Below are positions 34,910-46,437 of a DNA stretch of 64,000 nt, one piece after another. Each line of letters starts with the position of its first letter. The stretch's first letter is position 1. The translations under genes and the position numbers were made by a program. The notes beneath the pieces were generated by a model that saw only the letters and a list, made by a program, of their open reading frames with translations, had not been told where the DNA came from and ran no database searches. Where the stretch lies: NCBI RefSeq assembly GCF_958298935.1, contig NC_084939.1, positions 8,943,501 to 9,007,500 on the forward strand, written 5' to 3'. The DNA comes from Phragmites australis (Eukaryota; Streptophyta; Magnoliopsida; Poales; Poaceae).

Positions 34910-35827
34910 TAGTATGAACAAGGGTTCCCGATCTTCCGAAAGGTTCTGGTAACTCTCGATTTGGTGGAAACGAGACACAAGTCGATCCGGCTTCCGAACA
35001 ACACGATCTGAAACCCCGCAATCGCAGCACCACGTCTCCTCTGGTTATCAACCGGCGTTGCACGGTTGACCTCACCAAGAAGGCTAAAGTCCTTGCCTGC
35101 GAATCGAAGAACACAAGCAAGAACAAGGAAGAATGCAACCAAATTGCGGATGAATGATTAATCTCACGAGTTGGGGTCTCACAAACCGACGAAACGGTGA
35201 AACTGTTCTTGACAGAATAATCTAAGCAAAACCCGCCCTAACGAGAGCGGCGGCGGCTGATAATAAGGGTCTAAGGGTCGTCACACCCCCTGGTCACGCC
35301 CCCCTAATGGGCTCAACGACGATACACGGCCCAACGGACCAAAAACGGTGACGCGGCACCGGGACAGATTCTGGACGCTGACTTGTTTCGACGTTTCCCG
35401 TTGACTCAGAAGGAATTTGGACCTCAAACCAACTCCATTGGTTTCCTTATGAAATTATCTTTCCAACCATATGTGAATCGTCGAAAACGGAGTCCGGATG
35501 CGTCCTGGGCGTCCGTTTTACTGCTCGCTGGTCCTGGAGGTCGAGACTGATTCGGACTCGAGTTGGACTGGACCTCCTGCTGTTGTTGGACGTCCTAGCT
35601 GCTCCTCCATGCCTCCAAGCCTTCCTCTATGTGTCTCCTTATCCTCTCCATGATTCCTAAGCAACACATAATTATTAGGTAGTAATCTATTCTCAAAATT
35701 ATATAAAGAGTTGCTTAGGAACGAGCTCACCTCTAAATTTAATTGTCGTGCACGAGCTCTTGTGATTGGACATTGAAAGTTCAATGGAGGATCATTGTAT
35801 GTATCCGAGGGAATGATGTCCTCATCA
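34910..35827 (-). repeat. 3' LTR of element B
   Basis: 918 bp, nearly identical to 41632-42549. On the minus strand it is preceded by a purine-rich tract, AAGAGGGGGAGGA at 35828-35840, the polypurine tract that primes plus-strand synthesis. The pol frame of the element continues into this LTR for about 100 codons. Confidence 0.93.
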
Positions 35828-38800
35828 TCCTCCCCCTCTTGAATTGGAGTCGTCCTCGACTCAAGCTCATCATCGGCTCCCAAGTAAGGTTTCAAATCTG
35901 CAATGTTAAAAGAAGGACTAACCCCGAACTCGGATGGCAACTCAAGTTTATATGCATTATCATTTATTTTCTCAATTATCTTATAAGGACCAGCAGCTCT
36001 TGGCATTAATTTAGACTTACGCAGCTCTGGAAACCTATCTTTTCTTAAATGTAACCACACTAAATCACCCGGTTCAAGTTTGACTTCTTTCCTACCTTCA
36101 CTACCAGCAATTCTATACTTTTCATTCATCTTTTCGATATTTATTTTAGTTGTTTCATGCAACTTACGAATAAAATCAGCACGTGCACTAGCATCACTAT
36201 GTGTTCTTTCAGTGGTAGGTAAAGGCAAAAGATCAATAGGAGCGCGAGGGTTAAAACCATACACTACCTGAAAAGGACTTACCTTGGTGGTAGAATGTGT
36301 TGCCCGATTATAAGCAAACTCCACGTGGGGCAAACATTCTTCTCACATCTTCAAATTTTTCTTCAAAATAGCTCTCAACATGGTACCCAAAGTGCGGTTC
36401 ACTACCTCCGTTTGGCCATCAGTTTGTGGGTGGCAAGTAGTAGAAAACAATAGTTTTGTACCCAACTTATTCCATAGAGTGCGCCAAAACTGACTCAAAA
36501 ATTTAGCGTCGCGATCTGAAATAATAGTAGAAGGCATACCATGCAAGCGAACAATCTCTTTGAAAAAGAGGTCAGCAATATAAACGGCATCATCACTTTT
36601 ATGACAAGGTATAAAATGTGCCATCTTAGAAAAATGATCCACAACAACAAAAATGCTATCCCTCCCCCTCTTAGTCCTAGGCAATCCCAAAACAAAGTCC
36701 ATCGAAATATCTGCCCAAGGAATAGAAGGAACATGAAGAGGCATATACAAACCATGTGGATTCAAGCGAGACTTAGCCTTTTGACATGTGGTACAGCGTG
36801 CCACGAACCGCTCAACATCTCTCCTCATCTTTGGACAAAAGAAATGTGTGGCCAACATATCCTCCGTCTACTTAGCACCAAAATGTCCCATCAATCCTCC
36901 TCCATGTGCTTCCTGCAACAACAAAAGACGAACAGAACCAACTGGAATGCATAGACGGTTAGCTCTAAACACAAATCCATCATTGATCACAAACTTGTTC
37001 CATGTACATCCCTCTTTACAGTTCAGCAATACATCTTTAAAATCAGGATCAAGCACATATTGTTCTTTTATTGAGTCAAGTCCAAAAATTCTATAATCAA
37101 GTTGGGACAACAAAGCATATCGTCTAGACAAAGCATCAGCAATTATATTATCCTTCCCTTTCTTGTGTTTGATAACATAAGGAAAAGATTCAATAAATTC
37201 AACCCACTTAGCATGTCTACGATTCAGATTATTTTGAGAACGAAGATACTTAAGCGATTCATGATCTGAATGTATAACAAATTCTTTAGGCCACAAATAA
37301 TGACGCCACATCTCTAAAGAATGTACAAGTGCATACAATTCCTTATCATACGTAGAGTAATTAAGAACAGGGCCATGCAATTTTTCGCTAAAGTATGCAA
37401 CAGGCTTACCTTCTTGCATCAAAACACCTCCAATGCCAACTCCACTAGCATCACATTCTAGCTCAAAGGTCTTACCAAAATTTAGAAGTTGCAGCAATGG
37501 CGCGTGCGTAAGCTTGTCCTTCAAAGTGTCAAAGGACTCCTCTTGTGCCTTACCCCAATGGAACACCACACCTTTCTTTGTCAACTCGTGTAAGGGGACA
37601 GCAATGGCGCTGAAATCCTTCACGAAACGACGATAAAAACCTGCAAGTCCAAGAAAACTTCTCACCTGTTTGATGGTTTGGGGCACCGGCCAACTCTTTA
37701 TGGCTTCAATTTTCATCTCATCCACCTCAATTCCCTGTGGAGTAATAACATAGCCAAGAAAAGAGACTCGATCCGTGCAAAAGATGCACTTCTCAAGGTT
37801 ACCAAATAAACGTGCATCACGTAAAGCATTAAAAACAGCACGTAAGTGATCCATATGTTCATCCAAAGACTTGCTATAAATCAATATATCATCAAAGTAA
37901 ACCACCACAAATCGTCCAATAAAAGCTCTTAAAACCTCATTCATCAAACGCATGAAAGTGCTAGGTGCATTAGTTAAACCAAAAGGCATTACTAACCACT
38001 CATATAATCCGAATTTAGTTTTGAAAGCTGTTTTCCATTCATCTCCAAGTTTCATTCTAATTTGGTGGTAACCACTACGCAAGTCAATCTTTGTAAAAAT
38101 TACAGAGCCACACAACTCATCAAGCATATCATCAAGTCTAGGAATCGGATGGCGATATCGAATAGTAATGTTATTGATTGCTCTACAATCAACACACATA
38201 CGCCAAGTACCATCTTTCTTAGGAACCAAAATCACAGGAACAGCACAAGGACTAAGGCTCTCACGTACATACCCTCGGTCCAAAAGCTCTTGGACTTGCC
38301 GCTGAATTTCCTTAGTCTCCTCGGGATTGGTTCGATACGCAGCACGATTTGGCAATGTTGCTCCTGGGATCAAATCGATTTGATGCTCTATCCCTCTCAT
38401 AGGTGGCAGTCCCGGGGGTATCTCAGCTGGGAAAACATCCTCATACTCCTGCAAAAGGTTAGTGGCAGCAGGAGGTATCGAACTAATAACATCATCAAGC
38501 GAATACAAAACTCGTTTGCAAACCAAGGTGTAGCAAATATCATTATTAGAAATTTCAGCAATGTCACTTTTTAGTGCAAGCATAACACCACCCTTCAATT
38601 TTATGCCCTCTACCTTAGAACTAGGTGCAGACTTATCCTTTTTAGGTGGGTAAAGAGAATTAGCAACTTGCTGATTTTCAGATTTAGTATCACGCAAATT
38701 AGCAGCTCGTTCTTTATCAGCTTGTACAATTTCAGCAGGGGTCATAGGAACCAAAGTAATTTTCTTTCCTTTATGCATAAAAGTATATGTATTACTTCTA

Positions 38801-39672
38801 CCATGGTGTATAGCATCATTATCAAATTCCCAAGGTCGACCCAATAAAAGTGAGCAAGCTTCCATAGGTACCACATCACAGTCAACATAATCAGCATAGG
38901 AACCAATGGAAAAAGAAACTCTGCAAGTTTGTGTTACCTTAGCTTTTCCAGCATCATTAAACCACTGAATGTTATATGGATGGGGGTGTTGGCGTGTGGT
39001 CAAGCCAAGCTTCTTGACCAAATCTGAACTCACCAAATTATTACAACTACCTCCATCGATGATGAAACGTGCTCGCCGATTTTGGATGACGAAGAAAATC
39101 TGGAACAAGTTATGGCGTTGCAGCTTCTCTGGTTGTTGTACCTTTGTGCTGAGCGCCCGCTGTACAATGATGCTCCTATAGGTCGCTGTGTCATCACTGC
39201 CCAAGATTTCGTTGCTCTCCTCAACAACTGGTTCTTCTTCTTCTTCTTCCTCAATGTCAGAGGCGCTGATGTACCCATCTTCCGTTGCAATGTATGCCCG
39301 CTGACTTGGGCAATCCTTCTGCACATGACCGAATCCATGGCAGCGACGGCACTGAATGCCAGAGGGCAAGTACAGAGGAAGCACTCTTGGAAGGTCCCTG
39401 CAAAACAGAATTTTTACCTGAGCCTGAAGGTCGTGTAGTGACCGGATTTGGTGCCGTAGCTGCTTGTTGCTTGCTCGCTGGTGAGGGAGCCCTGTAAGTG
39501 GATGGTTTGGACAGCCCCAAGGATGGTCCTGTGCGCGGCGTGTATGTGGTGCTGGCCTTGTACTTGCCCTGCTGCTCACGCCCCTGCAACTCCTTCTCTG
39601 CAAGCATAGCAAACTGAAACAACTGGTTGACATTGTTAAATTCTTTATAATCAATAATATCCTGGATTTCAC
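35518..39672 (-). pseudogene. Element B pol (protease, RT, RNase H, integrase)
   Basis: Read from right to left. A zinc knuckle [14 protein letters not shown] lies at 39310-39351, then the protease motif [13 protein letters not shown], then RT with [32 protein letters not shown] and YFDD at 37888-37899. RNase H follows ([31 protein letters not shown]). Integrase has the HHCC end ([15 protein letters not shown]) and core ([28 protein letters not shown]). The last part, PGDLVWLHLRKDRFPELR onward, runs into the 3' LTR. An in-frame TAG lies at 36868-36870 and a TGA near 36340, the latter best explained by G-to-A in TGG. These make the copy defective. The upstream part of the open frame, before about 39400, is a shadow of gag. 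Confidence 0.9.
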
Positions 39673-40498
39673 GTCTCAAACCCGAATAAAATCGACAAAT
39701 AGAATCTTCGTATCCCTCTACTATGCCACAACGCATCAAGCCCTTTTGAAGCTCACCATAATAATCCTGCACAGATTTATCTCCCTGTTCTAAGCACATC
39801 AATTTCTTACGCAGGTCTCTATGATAAGATGGGGGAACAAATCTATCACGCATAGCAACCTTAAGCTCTTCCCATGTACGAGGTGTGGTACCATCTGCAG
39901 CTAAACCAGTCCACCAAATAATAGCAAAATCTTTAAACTCACTAGTGGCTTGTCTAACTCTATGTTGTTCAGGTACTTGGTGGGCACTAAATTTTTGCTC
40001 TACCCAATCAAGATATCCCTCAGCATCATAATGTCCCGAAAAAGAAGGTATAGTAAATTTAACCTTAGCATAAGGATCTTCAGGAGCTCGATTATACATA
40101 CCTCGATGGTGGTGGTGATGTGGAACGCCACCCATACCTGTGGTGTTAGTGCGAAGACGACGCCGTAATCTGTTTTGCAATGTCGCCGCTGGATCAACAT
40201 TACCATCGTCATCATACAACTCATCACCGGTGTTGCTTCCATTCACATCTTCGTTGTGCACAGGACGGTTTTCCAAAGCATTTACCCTGTCGGTGAGCTC
40301 GGATAACCGTTTGTCCACCCGCTCAACCGCGTTTGCGAGTTTCATCTCAATTATCGCTTCAGTGACAGCCTTGATGACTGTCTCCTTCATCTCCTTCTGA
40401 GCATTATCTACAACAGCTTGTAGCTGCTCTTGGCTGACACACTCCTTGAAGTCCTTTGGCGTTTTATCTCCATCAACTGACATTGTGGAAACAAACAC
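39257..40498 (-). CDS. Element B gag
   Basis: 413 codons; the likely ATG is [15 protein letters not shown], five codons into the frame. The N-terminus is a coiled coil ([19 protein letters not shown]). The retrotransposon Gag domain follows with [41 protein letters not shown] and [18 protein letters not shown]. The zinc knuckle is in the next frame (39310-39351), so a frame change lies near 39390. That is either a programmed shift or a small deletion; the last 40 or so codons of this frame are therefore not genuine Gag. Gag would form the particle that packages element RNA. Confidence 0.85.
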   Translation of the reverse strand: MFVSTMSVDGDKTPKDFKECVSQEQLQAVVDNAQKEMKETVIKAVTEAIIEMKLANAVERVDKRLSELTDRVNALENRPVHNEDVNGSNTGDELYDDDGNVDPAATLQNRLRRRLRTNTTGMGGVPHHHHHRGMYNRAPEDPYAKVKFTIPSFSGHYDAEGYLDWVEQKFSAHQVPEQHRVRQATSEFKDFAIIWWTGLAADGTTPRTWEELKVAMRDRFVPPSYHRDLRKKLMCLEQGDKSVQDYYGELQKGLMRCGIVEGYEDSICRFYSGLRREIQDIIDYKEFNNVNQLFQFAMLAEKELQGREQQGKYKASTTYTPRTGPSLGLSKPSTYRAPSPASKQQAATAPNPVTTRPSGSGKNSVLQGPSKSASSVLALWHSVPSLPWIRSCAEGLPKSAGIHCNGRWVHQRL

Positions 40499-41631
40499 AA
40501 CAACAAACAGTGAAGGTTATCCCTAATAATCGTACTACAAAGGTGGAGTGGTGCCTCTCAATCAAGATCAGCAAAGGTAGACACCTTACCAAGCTCTTAC
40601 CAGGGTTGTTACCAGCAAAGCAAAGGATACCTGGAAGGCGTGCGAGCGATTGCAGGGATGCAAACCAGTGCTGTCCAGAAGAATCTGTGGAGCTTGGAAG
40701 GCACACAAAGAGAACAAATATGTATATGTGGAACACAAATCAGAAACAGATAGTAATGCTGAATTATAGTCTCAAGTACTTGTTCTCGTTGCTGGCCTAA
40801 AGTGTTGCAAGTACCAAGTATGTGTGATAAACAAGGTGGAGAAACAAGTATGATGGATAGCAAGAGCAACAGAAACAAAGAACTAAACAGCACACGCTAA
40901 TACAGCTCACTTTGCCCTTCTCTATGTGCTCCTCTAGATATTGTTCCTCTTTTGCCCCTCTCTCTTTTCTATTTTTTTTTGCTGTCGTTGTTTTTTTGGG
41001 AAAATTCAACTTTTTCTTTTTATTTTTTTGATATTTTTTTTTCACTTAGGAGCACACAAGAGGGAACCACAGAAAATTTGAGCTTAAACAAGTGAAAGAC
41101 GTGGCCTGTAGAATTTTCTGAAGTTCAGTTGGAAAATGAGAAAAATATTTGGAAATTGAAAACTCAAACTTCGGAGGCGAATTTGGGAATTCTGATTTCG
41201 CCGAACCAGGCGAAGCGGGGGACGAACGGATCCGAAACGCCGTTTCGATGCGAAAAACTCTGTGACTTTTCTGAAAACGGAGTTCGTACGCGAAAGTTAT
41301 GCCCGATTTGAGAAACGACTCCGAATTAGAGGACAAAACGGGAAGAAAGTGGGGAAAATATGCGACGGAGGCTAGGGTTTGATGGAAACGATGGGAGAAA
41401 ATACACGAACTGGACTCTAACATGACCTAACCAGCAACAAGACCTTGACCAGGACACAAACTCAACACGACGGACTCTGAAACTGAAATATGCAAAAGCT
41501 AAAGGCGCGGAAGAGTTGTAGGACAGTAAAAAAAAACCGATATGGCAGTGGACTATGGAACGAAGGCGAAAACACTCGAAACTAAGGGTAGATATGAACC
41601 TGACGGTATACCTAAAGCTCTGAATACCACT
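40499..41631 (-). other. Element B 5' leader with primer-binding site
   Basis: Between the 5' LTR and gag. Next to the LTR the minus strand reads TGGTATTCAGAGC (about 41617-41629), one base longer than the TGGTATCAGAGC site complementary to initiator methionine tRNA, so it is almost certainly the PBS. The rest is untranslated leader with poly-A/T runs at about 40970-41040. Short open frames here carry no domain. Confidence 0.75.
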
Positions 41632-42549
41632 TAGTATGAACAAGGGTTTCCGATCTTCCGAAAGGTTCTGGTAACTCTCGATTTGGTGGAAATGAGACAC
41701 AAGTCGATCCGGCTTCCGAACAACACGATCCGAAACCCCGCAATCGCAGCACCACGTCTCCTCTGGTTATCAACCGGCGTTGCACGGTTGACCTCGCCAA
41801 GAAGGCTAAAGTCCTTGCCTGCGAATCGAAGAACACAAGCAAGAGCAAGGAAGAATGCAACCAAATTGCGGATGAATGATTAATCTCACGAGTTGGGGTC
41901 TCACAAACCGACGAAACGGCGAAACTGTTCTTGACAGAATAATCTAAGCAAAACCCGCCCTAACGAGAGCGACGGTGGCTGATAATAAGGGTCTAAGGGT
42001 CGTCACACCCCCTGGTCACGCCCCCCTAATGGGCTCAACGACGATACACGGCCCAACGGACCAAAAACGGTGACGCAGCACCGGGACAGATTCTGGATGC
42101 TGACTTGTTTTGACGTTTCCCGTTGACTCAGAAGGAATTTGGACCTCAAACCAACGCCATTGGTTTCCTTAGGAAATTATCTTTCCAACCATATGTGAAT
42201 CGTCGAAAACGGAGTCCGGATGCGTCCTGGGCGTCCGTTTTACTGCTCTCTGGTCCTGGAGGTCGAGACTGATTCGGACTCGAGTTGGACTGGACCTCCT
42301 GCTGTTGTTGGACGTCCTAGCTGCTCCTCCACGCCTCCAAGCCTTCCTCTATGTGTCTCCTTGTCCTCTCCATGATTCCTAAGCAACACATAATCATTAG
42401 GTAGTAATCTATTCTCAAAATTATATAAAGAGTTGCTTAGGAACGAGCTCACCTCTAAATTTAATTGTCGTGCGCGAGCTCTTGTGATTGGATCTTGAAA
42501 GTTCAATGGAGGATCATTGTATGTATCCGAGGGAATGATGTCCTCATCA
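41632..42549 (-). repeat. 5' LTR of element B
   Basis: 918 bp, the same length as the other LTR. The minus strand also shows the duplicated C-terminal pol codons (DIIPSDTYNDPPLNFQ), which are not translated from this copy. It is bounded by CCTGG on the right and the PBS on the left. Confidence 0.93.
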
Positions 42550-42554
42550 CCTGG

Positions 42555-43032
42555 ATCATTGTGCGCTCGGGGTTGGCGCAGAGCGCCATTTCCGGCCACG
42601 GGAGCTCCGCCCGGCTCGTGTCCTCCACGCCGGTCACCACCCGGATCATGCCCCTCAGCTCCGCCGGGCCTAGGTCCCAGCTTGCACCGATTTGGGTCCT
42701 GGTGATATCTTCGGGCCCGGTGTAGAGCCAGCATGGCCGGGCCCGCTCCCGCAGGGGCGCCAGGCAGCGGCGCAGGAAGTTCGCCACCACCATCACCGAT
42801 GTCAGCCCAGCATCGCGCAGGAATCTGATGCGCTCGAACACCGGCTCCAACCTCGCGTCCTCTGGCGGCGGCGCCTCCCACATCGACTTCTGGGGCTCCG
42901 CCACCACCTCCGGTAGGGCGAGACGGTCATGGGAGTCGACGTCGACAAAGAACCAATCCCGCCGCCACTCCTCCCATTTGCTTCACAGCACCTGGGGGAT
43001 GTACCGCTCCCCCATGCCGTCTCGCAGCACCT
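42555..43032 (-). pseudogene. Element A antisense ORF, upstream part
   Basis: The minus strand reads KWEEWRRDWFFVDVDSHDRL, RFLRDAGLTSVMVVANFLRR and WLYTGPEDITRTQIGASW, up to the point where element B inserted. It is in frame with the part at 33193-34904 once element B and one CCTGG are removed. A TGA lies in this frame at about 42980. The ORF reaches the first base of the 3' LTR without a start or a polypurine tract between, so its N-terminal portion is missing. Confidence 0.65.
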
Positions 43033-44765
43033 GTCAGTGTATCAGGAACCAGGGGTCCCTGAGTCCCGAGGCCAGGCCGGTCATCCGCCACGTGTCGCCA
43101 TTCCGCGAGGTTCCTCCTGCGGGGTGAGGAACGTTCAAGTCCCGGGTGAAGGTGCTCGGGGCCACAGTCCATGGTTCCCAAGTACCCCAGTTCTCGGGGA
43201 GGTGCCCGGTCACCCCCGAGCGCCCTAGTCCCCCGACGATCAGAAGAGCCAAGTTCCGGGAGAGAGTGCTCGGGACTGCGTGTGGCAGCTCCTGAGCGCT
43301 CGGTTCCCCGAGGATCTGCGTAAGAGTGCTCAAGAGAGAGTGCTCGGGGCTGCACGTGGCAGCCCCTGAGCACTCGGTTCCCCGAAGGTTCGTGCAAGAG
43401 TGCTCGGGAGAGGGTGCTCGGGGAGGTGAACAGCACCCCCGAGCACCCGGTACCCCGAGGGCAAGAATAGGCATTCTCGGGAGAGAGTGCTCAGGGAGGT
43501 GAACAGTACCCCTGAGAACTCGGTGCCCCGACAACTCAGAAAGACCTCCGAGGCACCCGCCGATGAGGTGTCAATCAGTTAGAGGCCCGAGGCCGCATTT
43601 AATGAGCGTGCGTGGCCTGACATCCCCAACTGCTCCCGCCGCAGTGTCAGTTCCTGCCATGCTTTGACAGAGAGGCGTGGGGCTATTAATTGCACGGGTC
43701 CCGTCCCGTATCATCCGGTGTGTCTTGGGATAACATCGCAAGGATCAAGGCGTTCCGTCTGCCGCCCTGCTGTGGCAGAGGAACAAGACAGGGCGGGCAC
43801 GCCGGGTTGCTCTACGGCTGCCCGGTGGGCCCTCTCTACGGCGCCCGCTGCCAGGACATTTATGGTGACAGGTGACCGGGCGTGCGCCGCGTTTTCCACC
43901 CCCCGGTCACTTCACCCAGAAGAAATGATAACGCCTTTCCCAGTCATGGTGTCTTGGAACTTGTGCCCCCCCCCTTCCCGTTTGGGGCATGTCACAGCCG
44001 GCGAGTGCATAAGGTCCTGTTTGTTTCAGCTTCGGATTCTGGCTTTCAGCTTTTATAATCCGAAGCTGAAACAAACAGGCAGCTTTTGGTTATAGCTTTT
44101 TAAAATCTGCTGGTTGGATTGTGAGAATCTGAGAAGCTGGTTTTCCTCAGCTTTTGATAGATTGTGAAAGTCTATTTTACTAAACTGTCCATTAAATTTT
44201 TTTAGAATCTACAGTCTAAAAGCTTTTCACAATCCAGCTTTTCACAATCCAGCTTTTAATAATCCAGCTTTTATAAGCTGCTTTTCAAAATCTCTAGCTG
44301 AAACAAACAGGCCCTAAAAGAGCCGGTAGCATAGAAGAGAAGGAGGGACCGAACAAACCACCCGACGAGCGAACAAGCAATCGAAGAATCGAGCGAGAGA
44401 CCGCAAGCACAGAAGCACCAAGAACCGAACCATAGACCAATTCAAGGCACAGTCCCTGCCCAAGAACAAGGAGCCTCAAGCTCTTAGTTAGACAAATATT
44501 CTTGTAACCAGCAACATCCTCGAGGGACTTCCTCAGGACAGTTATACATCCATACAGGAGTAGGGTATTACGCTTCCGTGCGGCCCGAACCTGTCTAAAT
44601 TCTGGTGCATTTACTTCTCTTTGCACTAGATCATCACCCCCACCACCGGTCGTTGCATTTACTCTCATTTATTTCTCCGACGAACTTATTCAGGATCATC
44701 CTCCAGGCCGAATCTCTAAAAAGGGGTCTCTCGGGATCCCTGCGATAGGAGTTAATCCTCCGATA
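43033..44765 (+). repeat. 3' LTR of element A, carrying a MITE
   Basis: 1,733 bp, of which 302 bp are the MITE and 3 bp its target duplication. It begins TGTCAG and ends CCGATA, each one G-to-A change from the 5' LTR ends. It lacks about 40 bp present in the 5' LTR after CAAGTACCCCAGTTC. Scattered differences from the 5' LTR are more frequent than between the LTRs of element B. Confidence 0.92.
44013..44314. mobile_element. Tourist-like MITE in the 3' LTR of element A
   Basis: 302 bp absent from the other LTR, flanked by TAA at 44010-44012 and 44315-44317. Terminal inverted repeats are GG(T/G)CCTGTTTGTTTCAGCT. A 3-bp TAA duplication and size of 300 bp fit Tourist MITEs of the PIF/Harbinger superfamily. 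The left end contains an extra inverted copy of the terminus, making a 23-bp perfect stem (44017-44079). Inside, AGCTTTTCACAATCC-type units are repeated three times. Confidence 0.88.
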
Positions 44766-44770
44766 GGCGC

Positions 44771-44948
44771 GTGGGGGGCTCCGCCCTTCCCTGTCACCCA
44801 TTCGCCGTCCGACGGATTCGGTGCGCCGTTGTGGCGTCGTGGGGTTATAGCCGGGTCTCTCCTTCTCCCTTGGGCAGAAAAAAATCTTCTCTCACCTGAG
44901 CTTCTCCCCATCTTCTACTCCCTGCTCTCCACTTGCGCTCGCCGCCGC

Positions 44949-44993
<45 letters not shown>

Positions 44994-46437
44994 GCGCGCG
45001 CGCGTGAGGCTGTGCCGGCTCCTTCCGGTCGGGCGACGACCGACGTGGTAGAGCTCGTCTCCAGTCGAGTTCCCGTCGGCTCTCTCTCGCCGGCCTCGTG
45101 CGGGATTTGGTGCTGCGCCTTCCGCTTGTGCGGCGCTCGGCGGCTCGTTCGCCGGTTGCGCGTGTGCACGTGCGGGTCTGTGGTGTCATCAGCATGGTGG
45201 TCTCTGGGCTGGGCCTTCGTGCACGCCATTGCTTACAGGTTCTGGTCCCGTGCTGATTTTGGGCGCGGGACGGTTGCTCAGTTCTCGGTGCTATCTGTGC
45301 CGTGTTGCCGTACATTTATTGTCCAGTGGTGATCGCTCTCGGTGCTGATTGTCTTGGATGGTGTTCGGCTACTTTGCCTTGGCCCACTGTTGGACTCTTG
45401 CTGTTGCGGTTTTCTCTGCTTCTCTGGTGCCGGCTGTGGTGTGCCTCGCAGCCGGCTCTGTGGCATTGTATCTCCAAAAACTACTCCCAGTTGTCCTCAG
45501 CATAGAGGGGGAGTCTCTGTTTTCTGGGACAACGCGTTCGCGTGCCTTGCCATCTTCATCTTGTTGGACAGTAAGCTCGTTCCAATCCCTCCTTTACATT
45601 CTAGCGTGCAATTTTTGATTCTCAGTCAATTTTAATGTATATGCATGCTAGAAGAGGCAATAATCTGCTATGTGATGCTTGCGGGCTAAGTACGATTAGT
45701 GTTTCAATTGTGCTCTTAAGCTAGGCCGTAGTCGCCAGTTGTTGATCTAGTTGTATCTCTGTTAATCAGTTTTGTGTCCACTATGGTGTGCCTTTTGGCG
45801 CCCTCTGTTCAGTGGCTCTGTCTTGGCTCAGTGACTTTGGCGAGCACTTGCTGCTCTTTGTACTTGTTGGCAAGGGCGCCCTTGGACTTGTCTGTTGATC
45901 TGGTGCCCTTTTGTGGCGCCTGGTATTGGTTTGTTGCCTTCGGCTATGTTTGTTGGCGCCTCTTTGTTGGTGTCTTGTTCTGGTAGGCTTGGGCGCCCTG
46001 CTGTTCTCTTTGTTCGGCTCTCTCTGTTGTCTGTGGAGGTCGACTGGTACTGTGCTTTAGTTTTTCAGAGTTGTACATTTGATCATAAACTAGGGTAGCT
46101 CGGCCTAGCTCTAGAGGTGGTTTGATACACTGATCGGTAACATCTTAGTATGCGTTGGATGGCCGTTAATTCAGTAGCTCGCACTGAGAGCCATAACTTT
46201 GTTTTAACAATTGTTTATATGTTATATTGCCTCTCATTGTCAACTGTCATTCTTGATTCATTTGTATCCCTGAGTAGCTTATGTTCTTTCATATATGCTT
46301 TTGAAATGCTCATGTTTACCTATATAATATATGTTGGCAGTTATGCTTTTATATATATGTTTAAATTCGGAATCAATTTAATCGGAATGTTGGTAAAATG
46401 TACTCTAAAACAACAATAATTTTGGTGAGCTCTCTAT
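44771..46437. other. Unassigned region right of element A
   Basis: Starts GC-rich and turns T-rich after about 45600. It holds a (CT)n microsatellite at about 44951-44985 followed by (CG)n. Several plus-strand frames of 70-170 codons occur, but they are in overlapping frames with no domain, so I do not call them. The layout, a GC-rich start, donor-like CAGTAAG near 45570 and then AT-rich sequence up to an acceptor-like CTATTAG before the hAT segment, would fit a leader exon and intron, without proof. Confidence 0.35.

Larger units (their letters stand above)
34910..42549 (-). mobile_element. Element B: Ty3/gypsy retrotransposon nested in element A
   Basis: Two 918-bp LTRs (34910-35827 and 41632-42549) flank the element and CCTGG is duplicated at 34905-34909 and 42550-42554. 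The element runs on the minus strand, so the right LTR is its 5' LTR. The LTRs start TGATGAGG and end CATACTA on that strand. About 20 of 918 sites differ between them by eye, so insertion is fairly recent. The gag-pol order is gag, protease, RT, RNase H, integrase, which is Ty3/gypsy. The integrase end runs into the 3' LTR, a habit of chromoviruses of the CRM and related lineages; I saw no clear chromodomain. Two in-frame stops and a gag-pol frame change are present. Confidence 0.93.
23584..44765 (+). mobile_element. Element A: Ty3/gypsy retrotransposon, Tat lineage, with nested insertions
   Basis: Two LTRs (23584-25050 and 43033-44765) in the same orientation bound the element, and GGCGC is duplicated at 23579-23583 and 44766-44770. 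Each LTR begins TGTC and ends in a CCG(A/T) type complement; the 5' LTR shows the full TGTCGG...CCGACA pair. Between them run gag, protease, reverse transcriptase, two RNase H domains and integrase on the plus strand, then a large ORF on the minus strand. Two RNase H domains and an antisense ORF after integrase are marks of the Tat lineage (Retand, Grande and RIRE2 relatives). The total is 21.2 kb; subtracting element B and the MITE leaves about 13 kb, normal for this lineage. Several stops and frameshifts make it coding-dead. Confidence 0.93.

Noticed and set aside
34905..35142. N-terminal extension of the antisense ORF of element A
   Set aside because: These codons lie in the LTR of element B and also occur in its other LTR, so they are not part of the original protein.
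41617..41629. tRNA gene
   Set aside because: The TGGTATTCAGAGC next to the LTR of element B is a primer-binding site, not a tRNA gene; no cloverleaf surrounds it.
44829..46098. Several frames of 67-167 codons right of element A
   Set aside because: They overlap in different frames, lack domains and lie partly over a (CT)n microsatellite.
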